In this document: positions 24,928 through 32,985 of the stretch, one piece after another
Layout of the letters: each line of letters opens with the position of its first letter
How positions within the stretch are numbered: position 1 is the stretch's first letter
NCBI RefSeq assembly: GCF_016860525.1
Contig: NZ_BNEA01000007.1
Location: forward strand, 310,001 to 374,000
Origin: Streptomyces rubradiris
GTDB lineage: Bacteria; Actinomycetota; Actinomycetes; Streptomycetales; Streptomycetaceae
Reading direction: 5' to 3'
DNA length: 64,000 nucleotides
Translations under genes and position numbers: made by a program
The notes under the pieces: model-generated
The model's input: only the letters and a program-made list of their open reading frames with translations
Told to the model about the DNA's origin: nothing
The model's database searches: none

Positions 24928-25956
24928 TCAGCGGGGCAGCCGGTGCGCCACGCTGCAGCGCACGGTGTTTCCGGCGAGGCTGCCGACGATGTCGGCGGCG
25001 CGCCACGTCTCGTCGTCGCGCCGCAGCAGCGCGCTGTTCTCCAGCCGTACGCTGAGCGGGGTCTCGTAGCGGATGGGGTCGGGTTCGACGCCCGCGGTGA
25101 GGACGGTGGTGCGCATCCACAGCGTGTCGCTGGCGCCCCGGGAGATCCCGTCGGTCTCGTACAGCAGGATCTGGCCCAGTTGCAGGCTGGTCACGAAGGT
25201 GTCGACCAGGCCGACGAAGGGCTGGTAGAGGCCCTCGGTGCCTTCGGTCGCGAGGACGCTGCCGGGCTCCTGGGCCACGTCCACCACGGCGTCCGCGCGG
25301 GCCTCGGCCACGCGGGCCACGACCTTGCGGACGCTCTGGGTGCGGGCCGCGAAGCCGGTGCCGTAGTACTGCCGGTCGGCGGGGCCGAGCAGTTCCTCCG
25401 GCGAGGCGTAGGTGGCCCCGGCCGGGGCGTCCGCGGCCGGGGCGGCCCCCGGATGGCGCAGTGCGGTGCGTACCCGCATCACGCCGACCAGGGTCTCCAG
25501 CCGGGACACGACCGCGTCGCCGTCGTCGTCGGTGGCCGGTGCGCTGCCCAGCAGGGTGCTGCGCACGGGCAGCCCCGCGAGCTCCTCGTCGGGCACGGTG
25601 CCGGCCTTGATCCGCACCTGCAGGACCCGGCCGGCCCGGCGGCGCTCGGCGGTCAGACGCAGGGCGTGGGTGAGGGTGGCCTCGCTCAGGTGCACGGCGG
25701 TGATCACCCCGTCGACCGTGCTCAGGTGCGGGCGCAGGTCGCCGCGCCGGGCCTTGGTCGACCAGTCCGGCGGATAGCCGACGCCGAGGCGGCCGGACAA
25801 CTCGGTACGGCCTTCCTCGCCGCGGCACACCTCCAGTTTGTCGTGGCGGTAGGTGACGCGTCGGAAACCGGAGCCGAAGAACCGCTTCTCGGCCGGGCCG
25901 AGATAGTCGTCGACCGAGTCGAGCAGCAATTCTCCGGCAGAACCCTTCTCAGACAA
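24928..25956 (-). CDS. avrD: AvrD-family protein (syringolide synthase-like)
   Basis: 342 residues. The opening LLLDSVDDYLGPAEKRFFG and RVTYRHDKLEV match the N-terminus of Pseudomonas syringae AvrD, and the C-terminal SRGASDTLWMR and VRCSVAHRLP also fit. AvrD makes syringolides, acyl glycosides thought to form from a beta-ketoacyl chain and a pentulose. The protein looks internally repeated: YLGPAEKRFFGSGF near the N-terminus recurs as LLGPADRQYYGTGF in the middle, consistent with two hotdog-like halves. The start is TTG at 25956 with GGGAG eight bases upstream; no ATG or GTG gives a better start. It is the first gene of a long minus-strand operon with KAS III and ACP. Confidence 0.8.
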   Translation of the reverse strand: MSEKGSAGELLLDSVDDYLGPAEKRFFGSGFRRVTYRHDKLEVCRGEEGRTELSGRLGVGYPPDWSTKARRGDLRPHLSTVDGVITAVHLSEATLTHALRLTAERRRAGRVLQVRIKAGTVPDEELAGLPVRSTLLGSAPATDDDGDAVVSRLETLVGVMRVRTALRHPGAAPAADAPAGATYASPEELLGPADRQYYGTGFAARTQSVRKVVARVAEARADAVVDVAQEPGSVLATEGTEGLYQPFVGLVDTFVTSLQLGQILLYETDGISRGASDTLWMRTTVLTAGVEPDPIRYETPLSVRLENSALLRRDDETWRAADIVGSLAGNTVRCSVAHRLPR

Positions 25957-26172
25957 TGCGCACTCCCTCGCGGCGAGGCCCAACGGGCGCTTCTCGGTCT
26001 GCTCGACGCTAACCGAGTTCGGCCGGCGCAAGGAGAGTCGGTTCATGCGGTTACTGCCAACACCACCCTGGACACCACCAGCTGACGTACTTTCGACCGG
26101 TGCCGGGAATTGACTAACGTCGGCGGCGTTCGCGGACAACGGATTCCAGTTCCGCAACGGGGGAGGTTCGCC
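25957..26172. promoter_or_regulatory. Divergent promoter region of the AvrD locus
   Basis: 216 bases between AvrD (minus) and the thioesterase gene (plus). A TTGACT hexamer at 26110-26115 may be the -35 of the plus-strand arm, but its -10 is weak. No strong palindrome is visible. Both arms of the locus are presumably switched from here. Confidence 0.4.
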
Positions 26173-26622
26173 ATGTCCGACGTCAGTATCGGCCCATGGG
26201 CCGTCACAGCCGAGTTCAGCCACGAGCAGCTGGTCCCCAAGATGGGGATCGAGCTGGTCCGGTGCGAGCCGGGCCTGGTCATCGGCACCATGCCCGTGCA
26301 CGGCAACCGGCAGCCCGTCGGCATCATGCACGGCGGCGCCAACGCCGTGCTGGCGGAGACCCTCGGGTCCCTCGCCGCGTTCCTGTACGCCGGTCCCGGT
26401 GGCCGGGCGGTCGGCCTGGACCTGTCCTGCACACACCACCGCTGGGTGGCCAGCGGCCGGGTGACGGGTGTGTGCCGGCCCCTGCACGAGGGGCGGACCA
26501 CCGCCACGTACGAGATCGTCATCAGCGACGGCTCCGGCCGGCGCTCCTGCACCGCCCGGCTGACCTGCGCCGTCAGCCTCCCCCCGGCCGCCCGCGCCCG
26601 CGACGCCGTGCGCACGGCCTGA
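26173..26622 (+). CDS. Hotdog-fold thioesterase (PaaI/MenI-like)
   Basis: 149 residues. The active-site stretch is GIMHGGANAVLAETLGSLAA with the conserved HGG and Glu of PaaI/1,4-dihydroxy-2-naphthoyl-CoA thioesterase-type enzymes. LDLSCTHHRWVASGRVTG is the expected core strand region. ATG 26173 has GGGGGAGGTTCGCC upstream. It is the first gene of the arm divergent from AvrD and may release or edit acyl chains from the ACP or CoA. Confidence 0.82.
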   Translation: MSDVSIGPWAVTAEFSHEQLVPKMGIELVRCEPGLVIGTMPVHGNRQPVGIMHGGANAVLAETLGSLAAFLYAGPGGRAVGLDLSCTHHRWVASGRVTGVCRPLHEGRTTATYEIVISDGSGRRSCTARLTCAVSLPPAARARDAVRTA

Positions 26623-26692
26623 GCCGGGCCGGGCCCCTACACCAGTCATCGACCGGTTCCCCCGCGTCCCAACCAAGAGAGGCCAAACACCC

Positions 26693-27439
26693 ATGTGCCA
26701 CAGCACCGACAGCAGGCCCCCCGCCGTCGCCGACCCCGGCAGTGTGGCCGAGGAGGGGCTGATCGAGCTGACCTCCCAGGACGGTACGGCGTTCACGGCC
26801 TTCCACGCCCAGCCGGATGAGCCCAACGGCCGCGGCGTCGTGATCCTGCCGGACATCCGCGGCGTCCACGCCTACTACCAGGAGCTGGCCCGCCGGTTCG
26901 CCGAGGCAGGGTTCCCGGCGGTCGTGCTCGACTACTACGGCCGCACGGCCGGGCTCGGCCCCCGGGACGACGCGTTCGAGTGGGAGCCGCACTTCAAGCA
27001 GCTCGTGCCGGACCGGGTGGCCGAGGACGCCCGCGCCGCCGTCGCCTTCCTGACCGGGAAGAACCCCGGCGTCGCCGTGTTCTCCGTCGGCTTCTGCCTC
27101 GGCGGCGGACACTCCTGGCGGCTCGCGGGCGCGGGCCTGGGCCTGGCCGGCTCCATCGGCTTCTACGGCCTGCCGGGCCTGGCGGAGGACCGGCTCAAGG
27201 ACATCTCCGCGCCGCTGCTCCTGCTGCTCGCCGGCAACGACGTCGCCACCAGCCAGGAGGACTTCGCCGCCTTCCGCGGCAAGCTGGACGACGCCGGCAA
27301 GTCGTACGAGTACAAGGTCTACGAGGGTGCGCCGCACTCCTTCTTCGACGGCGGTTCCGCGGAGTGGAAGGACATCAGCGCCGACGCCTGGCGGCGGGTG
27401 CTGGACTTCACCGCCCGCCACGCGGAGCGCGTCGCATGA
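26693..27439 (+). CDS. Dienelactone hydrolase-family protein
   Basis: 248 residues of alpha/beta-hydrolase fold. The nucleophile elbow GFCLGG (Cys) is typical of dienelactone hydrolase, with His in GAPHSFFDG; VILPDIRGVHAYYQELARRFAEAGF is the usual start. The enzyme class opens lactone rings. In this locus a lactone- or hemiketal-containing acyl-sugar product is a natural target, either in maturation or breakdown. It is coupled to the next gene by an ATGA overlap. Confidence 0.85.
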   Translation: MCHSTDSRPPAVADPGSVAEEGLIELTSQDGTAFTAFHAQPDEPNGRGVVILPDIRGVHAYYQELARRFAEAGFPAVVLDYYGRTAGLGPRDDAFEWEPHFKQLVPDRVAEDARAAVAFLTGKNPGVAVFSVGFCLGGGHSWRLAGAGLGLAGSIGFYGLPGLAEDRLKDISAPLLLLLAGNDVATSQEDFAAFRGKLDDAGKSYEYKVYEGAPHSFFDGGSAEWKDISADAWRRVLDFTARHAERVA

Positions 27440-27867
27440 CCCGTGACATCCGCGACGAACAGCGGGACAATCCACGCTTCGTCACCGGCCAGGCGCGGCT
27501 GGAAGGGCTCGGCGACAAGGGCGAAGCGATCTTCACGGCGCTCGCCGACGTGGCGCCCGACATGGGCCGGTACGTGGCCGAGTTCGTCTTCGGCGACCTG
27601 TACGGGCGGCCCGGACTCGACGACCGGCAGCGGCAGTTGGTCACGCTGGCCATGCTCGCCGCGCTCGGTGACACCGACCGGCAGTTCGCCTTCCACCTGG
27701 GCCTGGGGCTGAATGCCGGACTCACCCCGGAGGAGGTCGTGGGCGCCCTGGTGCACGGTCTGGCGTTCATCGGCTTCCCCCGCACCTTCAACGCCCTCTC
27801 CACGGCCAAGCGCGTCTTCGCCGAGCGCGGGCTGCTGCCGGTGGGCGGGGCGCCCGAGGCCCGCTGA
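27436..27867 (+). CDS. Carboxymuconolactone decarboxylase-family protein
   Basis: 143 residues. The family core is RQRQLVTLAMLAALGDTDRQFAFHLGLGLNAGLTPEEVVGALVHGLAFIGFPR, helical with the conserved His. The AhpD CxxC pair is absent, so it resembles the PcaC branch rather than the peroxidase branch. ATG 27436 overlaps the dienelactone hydrolase stop. The pairing of hydrolase and decarboxylase mirrors protocatechuate catabolism, yet no other pathway genes are present. Confidence 0.82.
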   Translation: MTRDIRDEQRDNPRFVTGQARLEGLGDKGEAIFTALADVAPDMGRYVAEFVFGDLYGRPGLDDRQRQLVTLAMLAALGDTDRQFAFHLGLGLNAGLTPEEVVGALVHGLAFIGFPRTFNALSTAKRVFAERGLLPVGGAPEAR

Positions 27868-27962
27868 CCGGATTCCCGCCCCCGTTCCCGCCCGGGGCGC
27901 GGGGCGGGTATCCCCTTCACGCCCGCGTCTGTCCCCGGCCACCCCGTGCGGAAGGAGCATCC

Positions 27963-28703
27963 GTGCGCCGAGCAGCGGCCTTCTTCGACGTCGACGGTAC
28001 CGTCACCAACGTCACCTGCATGTTCCGCTTCCTGGAGTACCGCCTGGCCGCCGAGGGGCACCCGCCGTCGGTGTACCGGCACGAACGGCAGCGGCTGAAG
28101 GCCATGACGGCCGCCGGGGTGCCGCGTACGGAGACCAACCGCGCCTCTTTCGCCTCCTACGCCGGTGCCGACGTCCGCGCGGTCGCCCGCCTCGCCGAGG
28201 ACTGGTTCCGGGCCGAACTGCGCTCCGGGCCGTTCTTCAACGAGCACGTGGTGGACGCGCTGCGCCGGCACCAGCGCGAGGGTCACCTGGTGGTCCTGGT
28301 GTCGGGCTCGTTCCGCGCCTGCCTGGCCCCCGTCGCCCGCCACCTCGGCGCCGACATCGTCGTGTGCTCGGAGCCCGAGACCGCGGACGGCAGGTACACC
28401 GGGCGGGTGACCGCCCCGATGATCGGTGTGGCCAAGGCCGAGGCGGTCCGCGCCCTCGCCGCCCGCGGCGCCCTCGACCTGGCCGCCTCCACGGCCTACG
28501 GCGACCACGTCTCCGACCTGCCGCTGCTGCGCCTGACCGGTCGGGCGGTCGTCGTGGGCGACGACCCGGTGATGCGGGAACTGGCCCGCCTGAACGGCTG
28601 GCCGCGGTGGCCCCGCACACCGGCGGACCCCGGCGTGCCTACAGCGGCGCCGCCGCCTGGGTCAGGAGTTTGTCGTAGATCTCCGGGCGGTCCTCGTCGA
28701 TGA
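27963..28703 (+). CDS. HAD-superfamily phosphatase (SerB-like, subfamily IB)
   Basis: 246 residues. Motif I is FFDVDGTVTN (Asp nucleophile and general acid), motif II VLVSGSF, and motif IV AYGDHVSDLPLL. GTG 27963 follows GGAAGGAGCATCC. The last 30 residues, WPRTPADPG onward, are Pro/Gly-rich and overlap a decayed gene on the other strand, so the original stop may have been lost. In A-factor and methylenomycin furan synthesis a phosphatase removes the phosphate carried from the sugar precursor; this enzyme could do so for the AvrD product. Confidence 0.8.
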   Translation: MRRAAAFFDVDGTVTNVTCMFRFLEYRLAAEGHPPSVYRHERQRLKAMTAAGVPRTETNRASFASYAGADVRAVARLAEDWFRAELRSGPFFNEHVVDALRRHQREGHLVVLVSGSFRACLAPVARHLGADIVVCSEPETADGRYTGRVTAPMIGVAKAEAVRALAARGALDLAASTAYGDHVSDLPLLRLTGRAVVVGDDPVMRELARLNGWPRWPRTPADPGVPTAAPPPGSGVCRRSPGGPRR

Positions 28704-29366
28704 CGGGATGGCCGACGCCGGAACCGCCGCCCACCCAGTGGGCCGTGATGCCCGGGGGGCGCTGTCCGTGCCGTCGTGGAGGAACAGGTGCGGGCTGCAG
28801 CCGGCCCGGCCGTCGCGGGCCGACTCGTACTGGGCATGATGGCCTGCCGGGCGGTGCCGCTGTCGAACGCCGCGGCCGGCGCCGTCACGTCCACCGCGCC
28901 GGTCTCCGCGGCGACGTCGAGGATGACGTGGCGCTGGGAGATGCACCGGTTCTCGGCCCAGAAGGCCCGGCGCAGGGCGCGGTCCAGCTGCTCGCCGGCG
29001 TGCCGGCCCTGCGCCTTGGCCGCGTGCACCGCCTCCAGCGCGGGCAGCGTGGTCACCGGGCAGGCCCAGTCCGGCCCCTGCCACAGCCGCCGGCCGGCCC
29101 CGGGCTCCAGCGCGCCCGGCACGGAGATCTCCGCATCCACTCCGGGGCGGGCGTTGACCTCCCGGTTGAACAGCTCCAGCGGGAAGGCCCCGCAGATCGG
29201 ACCGGAGCCGTCCCTCCGGGCCGAGGCGGCGCCGGGTCTCGTACAGCCGGCGCACGGCGGCGTGGGCGAAGGAGCACTTGAGGTCGGTGTAGACGGCGAT
29301 GGTGTCGGGTGCGGCGGGCAGCCGGGGATCGGACGGCCCGTCCGTACCGGTGGTCGTTGGGGTCAT
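28639..29366 (-). pseudogene. Decayed DsbA-like (FrnE-type) oxidoreductase
   Basis: The protein is recognisable only by joining three reading frames. From ATG 29366 (GGAGACTCC upstream) it reads DTIAVYTDLKCSFAHAAVRRL, then shifts near 29220 to FPLELFNREVNARPGVDAEI and on to ENRCISQRHVILDVA. It shifts near 28840 to YESARDGRAGCSPHLFLHDG, and near 28765 to GITAHWVGGGSGVGHPVIDE, ending at TAG 28639. Three frameshifts in C/G-runs suggest a pseudogene; assembly error is the alternative. It overlaps the end of the HAD phosphatase gene. Confidence 0.7.
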
Positions 29367-29389
29367 GGAGTCTCCTCGACGCGGATCAG

Positions 29390-29743
29390 CCCCCACCAGC
29401 CCTCGCTGAGGCCCCAGTGGACGGGGAGGCGCGGGGGGCGAGCGGGGCCTGCGCATGCGGGAAGTCGCCGAGCGTGTGGTCCTCAGCCGGAACCGGGTCA
29501 GCCGGCTGGTGGACGAGATGGCCCGGCTCGGCCTGGTGAACGAGCGGCCCGATCCCACGCACGAGCGGCTGACCCGGGCGCTGATCACCGAGGAAGCCCT
29601 GGCCGCTGCGTGAGACGACGCCGGTCCACCTGCGGGACATCCGGGAGCACTTCGCCCGGCATCCGAGCGACGACGAGGCCGACGTGATCGCGAAGGCGCT
29701 GCTGCGCGTGGCCCGGGCGCACACCGACATCAGCGTGTCCTGA
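29390..29743 (+). pseudogene. Decayed MarR-family regulator fragment
   Basis: The fragments are ALAEAPVDGEARG, then in another frame LRMREVAERVVLSRNRVSRLVDE through LVNERPDPTHERLT (the MarR wing), then in a third frame LRDIREHFARHPSDDEADVI to the TGA at 29741-29743. The N-terminal third is missing. It is divergent from the DsbA-like remnant; MarR-DsbA pairs are common in Streptomyces, and here both members have decayed. Confidence 0.6.
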
Positions 29744-29759
29744 CAGGGCGTGGCGGCGG

Positions 29760-30695
29760 TCAGCGCGGCAGTACCCAGGCCGGTGTCCAGGTCCCGGCGG
29801 CGTCGTGGCCGGCCGCTCGGGCGGCGAGGTGGGCGCGGAGCGTGTCCAGCGCCGGGTGGGGGTTGTCACGGTGCCAGAGCAGGGAGTGCGGGTAGACGGG
29901 CGTCGGGTCGGTCACCGGGATGCGGCGCAGTCCGTGGCCGGCGGGCCAGACGAGGCGTGTGTGCGCTCCCATGAAGGTGGCCAGGGCCGGCGTGTCGGCG
30001 ACGGTGTCGAGAAGCGCGTCGGAGCCGAAGTTGGGGCCGGTCGCCTCGATGGTGAGCCCGAACTCGGCCACGAGATCGTCGTAATAGGCGGCCCACTCGG
30101 TGCCGGGGACGACGCCGGGCATCCAGATGCGGTGCCCGGCGAGCCGTTCGAGGGGCACGGACCGGGCGCCCGCCAGGGCGTGAGCGGGGCCGGTGAGGAG
30201 CTGGAGCGGCTCGTCGAGCACCCGCACGGACTCGATGTCCCCGGGAAGGGGCCGGCCGGGCGCGGCCACGGCGCGGAAGGAGGCGTCGATCTCGCCGTTC
30301 CGGAGAGCGGTGACGGCCGCCTCGATGTCGAACAGCCACACGACGTCGAGCTCGGTCCCGGGGTGCGCGCGGTGGAAGTCGCGCATCAGGCCGGACGGCG
30401 CGGAGCGTGAGGCGATCACGTCGACGCGCAGCGGACGGCGGCCGGTGCGCACGGAGGTGACCGCGCGCTCGGCGATGCGCAGCAGCTCGCGCGCGTGGGG
30501 CAGGAAGGCCTGGCCGTCGATGGTGAGTCCGGCGCCGCGCGGGGTGCGGGTGAACAGCCGCACCCCGAGGTCGCGCTCCAGCGCGGCGATGCGCTTGGAG
30601 ACGGCCTGCTGGGTGAGCGACAGCTCGGCGGCGGCCCCCTGGAACTGCCCCGCGTCGGCGGCGGCGACGAAGGTCCGGACGGTTTCGAGGTCCAT
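29760..30695 (-). CDS. LysR-family transcriptional regulator
   Basis: 311 residues with N-terminal HTH (GQFQGAAAELSLTQQAVSKRIAALERDLGVRLF) and an effector domain. The ATG at 30695 was chosen. It is divergent from an MFS gene at 30825. The gap contains a perfect 9-base-arm palindrome right upstream of the start, so autoregulation and control of the MFS pump are likely. Confidence 0.85.
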   Translation of the reverse strand: MDLETVRTFVAAADAGQFQGAAAELSLTQQAVSKRIAALERDLGVRLFTRTPRGAGLTIDGQAFLPHARELLRIAERAVTSVRTGRRPLRVDVIASRSAPSGLMRDFHRAHPGTELDVVWLFDIEAAVTALRNGEIDASFRAVAAPGRPLPGDIESVRVLDEPLQLLTGPAHALAGARSVPLERLAGHRIWMPGVVPGTEWAAYYDDLVAEFGLTIEATGPNFGSDALLDTVADTPALATFMGAHTRLVWPAGHGLRRIPVTDPTPVYPHSLLWHRDNPHPALDTLRAHLAARAAGHDAAGTWTPAWVLPR

Positions 30696-30709
30696 GCCGA
30701 CACCCTATG

Positions 30710-30730
30710 ACCACAACCGTTGGTTGTGGT
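30710..30730. promoter_or_regulatory. Palindrome ACCACAACC-GTT-GGTTGTGGT, LysR operator
   Basis: Perfect inverted repeat with 9-base arms (30710-30718 and 30722-30730) and a 3-base centre, between the divergent LysR and MFS genes. It begins 15 bases upstream of the LysR start codon. Confidence 0.65.
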
Positions 30731-30824
30731 GCTGGGGCGTCCCGGTTGTTTGATCCCCGGGCATCGTCCCCGGTTTGATGCTTCGGGTCGTGGGGCGGTT
30801 GTACGGACGTGAGGGGACGCGGGT

Positions 30825-32093
30825 ATGGAGAGCGGGCGCCGGCCGGGTCAGGTGCTCGGCCCTCGGCTGGGGAGGCGGTTCGGATGGCTCTGGGCGGCGT
30901 ACGGGACCAGTGCGCTCGGCACCTGGCTCGCCTTCGGGGCGTTCCCGCTGATCGCCGTCCAGGTGCTGGACGCGGGCCCGGCCGAGGTCGCCGCGCTGTC
31001 CTCCGTGGGGGCCGCGGTGGGTGCGGCCGTGGCGGTGCCGCTCGGTCCGTGGGTGGAGTTCCGCCGCAAGCGGCCGGTGCTGATCGGGATGGACCTGGCT
31101 CGGTGCGCGGCACTGCTGACGGTCCCGGTGGCGTACGCGTTCGGTGCCCTCACCTTCCCGCAGCTCCTGCTGGTCTCGGTCGTCGTCGCGGCGGCCGACA
31201 TCACCTTCCGCACCGCCTCCGGCGCGTACCTGAAGACACTGCTGCCCGGCGAGGACCTGCTCGTCGCCAACGCCCGGTTCGAGTCCACGACCTGGACGAC
31301 CACGATCGTCGGACCGCCGCTGGGCGGCGCGGCGATCGGGTTCCTCGGGCCGGTGGCGACGGTGCTGGCCGACGCGGTCAGTTATCTGCTCTCGGCGCTC
31401 GGCATCCGCGCGATGGGCGGACCCGAGCCGCGGCCGGAGCGCCGGCGGGCCGCGCGTCTGCGGGCCGGGGATCTGCGCGACGGCTGGCGGTACATCCTCG
31501 ACGACGCGGCGCTGCGCCCCCTGTTCTTCAACACCGTCTTGTTCAACGGACTGGTGATGGCCGTGGAGCCGCTGCTGGCCGTGCTGATGCTCGGCCGGTT
31601 CGGGTTCGCGCCGTGGCAGTACGGCCTCGCCTTCGCCGTGCCCTCCCTCGCCGGGCTGGCCGGCTCGCGGCTGGCCCGGCCGCTCGTCACCCGGTTCGGG
31701 CGGCACCGGGTCCTGGTGGTGTCCGGTGCGCTGCGCGCGCTGTGGCCCGTCGGCCTGGCCTTCGTGGGGCCCGGCGCCGGAGGGCTGCTGCTGGTGATGG
31801 GCGTGGAGCTGGGGCTCATCTTCTGCTGCGCGGTGTTCAACCCCGTCTACGCCACCTACCGCCTGGAGCGCACCGCGCCCGACCGGGTCGCCCGCACGCT
31901 GTCCGCCTGGACCGTGACGACCAGGTCCTCGACCGCGCTGCTGACCGCCGTCTGGGGCGTGCTGGGCGGCCTGCTCGGCCCGCGTACGGCCATCGGCCTG
32001 GCCGGCGTGCTGGTCCTGACGACCCCGCTGCTCCTCCCCCGCCGTACGGTGACGCCCCTCTCCGCGCCGGACCCGGCGCCGAGCCGCACCTGA
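30825..32093 (+). CDS. MFS transporter (macrolide-efflux-like, MFS_3)
   Basis: 422 residues with about 12 hydrophobic segments. The start FGWLWAAYGTSALGTWLAFGAFPLIAVQVLDAGP and the middle DITFRTASGAYLKTLLPGEDLLVANARFES match the MFS_3 group that includes MefA-like macrolide efflux and enterobactin exporters. It is divergent from the LysR gene at 29760. The substrate is not known. Confidence 0.82.
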   Translation: MESGRRPGQVLGPRLGRRFGWLWAAYGTSALGTWLAFGAFPLIAVQVLDAGPAEVAALSSVGAAVGAAVAVPLGPWVEFRRKRPVLIGMDLARCAALLTVPVAYAFGALTFPQLLLVSVVVAAADITFRTASGAYLKTLLPGEDLLVANARFESTTWTTTIVGPPLGGAAIGFLGPVATVLADAVSYLLSALGIRAMGGPEPRPERRRAARLRAGDLRDGWRYILDDAALRPLFFNTVLFNGLVMAVEPLLAVLMLGRFGFAPWQYGLAFAVPSLAGLAGSRLARPLVTRFGRHRVLVVSGALRALWPVGLAFVGPGAGGLLLVMGVELGLIFCCAVFNPVYATYRLERTAPDRVARTLSAWTVTTRSSTALLTAVWGVLGGLLGPRTAIGLAGVLVLTTPLLLPRRTVTPLSAPDPAPSRT

Positions 32094-32196
32094 CCCGCCG
32101 GTCTTCGGGCCGCCGGGCACCCTCGGCGTGCCGGACGCGGCCGGCGTCGCCGTCCGGGGCGTCGAGCACCGCCGGTCTCGCTAGAGTGCGAGGGTC

Positions 32197-32808
32197 ATGG
32201 GTGGGAAACGGGACGGCCTGCGGGAGCTCTCCCGCCGCGCGGTGCGGAACGAGATCGCCGACGCCGCCACCGCGCTGTTCCTGGAGCGCGGCTTCGAGGC
32301 GACGACCGTCGACGACATCGCGGCGGCCGTGGGGATGTCCCAGCGCAGTGTCTTCCGCTATTTCGCCACCAAGGAGGAGATCGTCCTCGGACACTTCGGT
32401 CTCGTCGTGGACGACATGCTCGCCGCCCTGCGCGCTCGCCCGGCCGACGAGCCGGTGTGGACCTCCCTGCGCCGCGTGCTGGACGTGCTGGTGGCCCGCC
32501 CGGGGCCGCCGGGGCACCAGCACGCGGCGGCACCGGTCCTCCGGATGGTCTTCGACACCCCCGTGCTGCTCGCCGGCTATCTCCAGAAGCTGCAACAGGC
32601 GCAGGAGGCCGTCGTCACCGGGCTGGGCGAGCGGGCCGCCTCGATCGGTGCCCCCTACGCGCCCGACGACCCGGCACCCCGGGCCCTGACGGCAGCGGCG
32701 TTCGGTTGCCTGGTCGCCGCCCAGCACTCCTGGTTCGCCTCGGCCGGCAAGGGCTCCTTCGCCGACGCACTGGACCGGGCCATGGCGACGGTGGGACCCC
32801 GTGCCTGA
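32197..32808 (+). CDS. TetR-family transcriptional regulator
   Basis: 203 residues. HTH is ATALFLERGFEATTVDDIAAAVGMSQRSVFRYFATKEEIV (about 22-60). The C-terminal domain carries a conserved-looking AAFGCLVAAQHSW segment, common in actinomycete TetR proteins of the AcrR group. It lies 104 bases after the MFS gene on the same strand and may regulate it. The ATG at 32197 was used. Confidence 0.83.
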   Translation: MGGKRDGLRELSRRAVRNEIADAATALFLERGFEATTVDDIAAAVGMSQRSVFRYFATKEEIVLGHFGLVVDDMLAALRARPADEPVWTSLRRVLDVLVARPGPPGHQHAAAPVLRMVFDTPVLLAGYLQKLQQAQEAVVTGLGERAASIGAPYAPDDPAPRALTAAAFGCLVAAQHSWFASAGKGSFADALDRAMATVGPRA

Positions 32809-32985
32809 GGGGCCTACCAGGCAACCCCGGCGGCACCGTGGTGAGTCGCTCGTGTCGACGGCCCTGTCCCGGCGGTCCGCGGAAGCGGCAAGGTCGGCTC
32901 CCCCGGGGCCGGGATACGGTTGACGGCCGGTAGGTAACTTCTGGCTGTCCGCCCTCATAGACAACTGCATCGGGAGTCTTTCTTC

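Noticed and set aside
17051..28703. Type II polyketide cluster
   Set aside because: KAS III, ACP, FAD monooxygenase and SnoaL-like genes suggested it, but there is no KS-alpha/KS-beta pair, ketoreductase or aromatase. The AvrD gene gives a better explanation.
30705..32120. Minus-strand open frame of 471 codons
   Set aside because: It is antisense to the MFS gene at 30825-32093, which has normal membrane segments; the antisense product is Gln/Arg/Gly low complexity.
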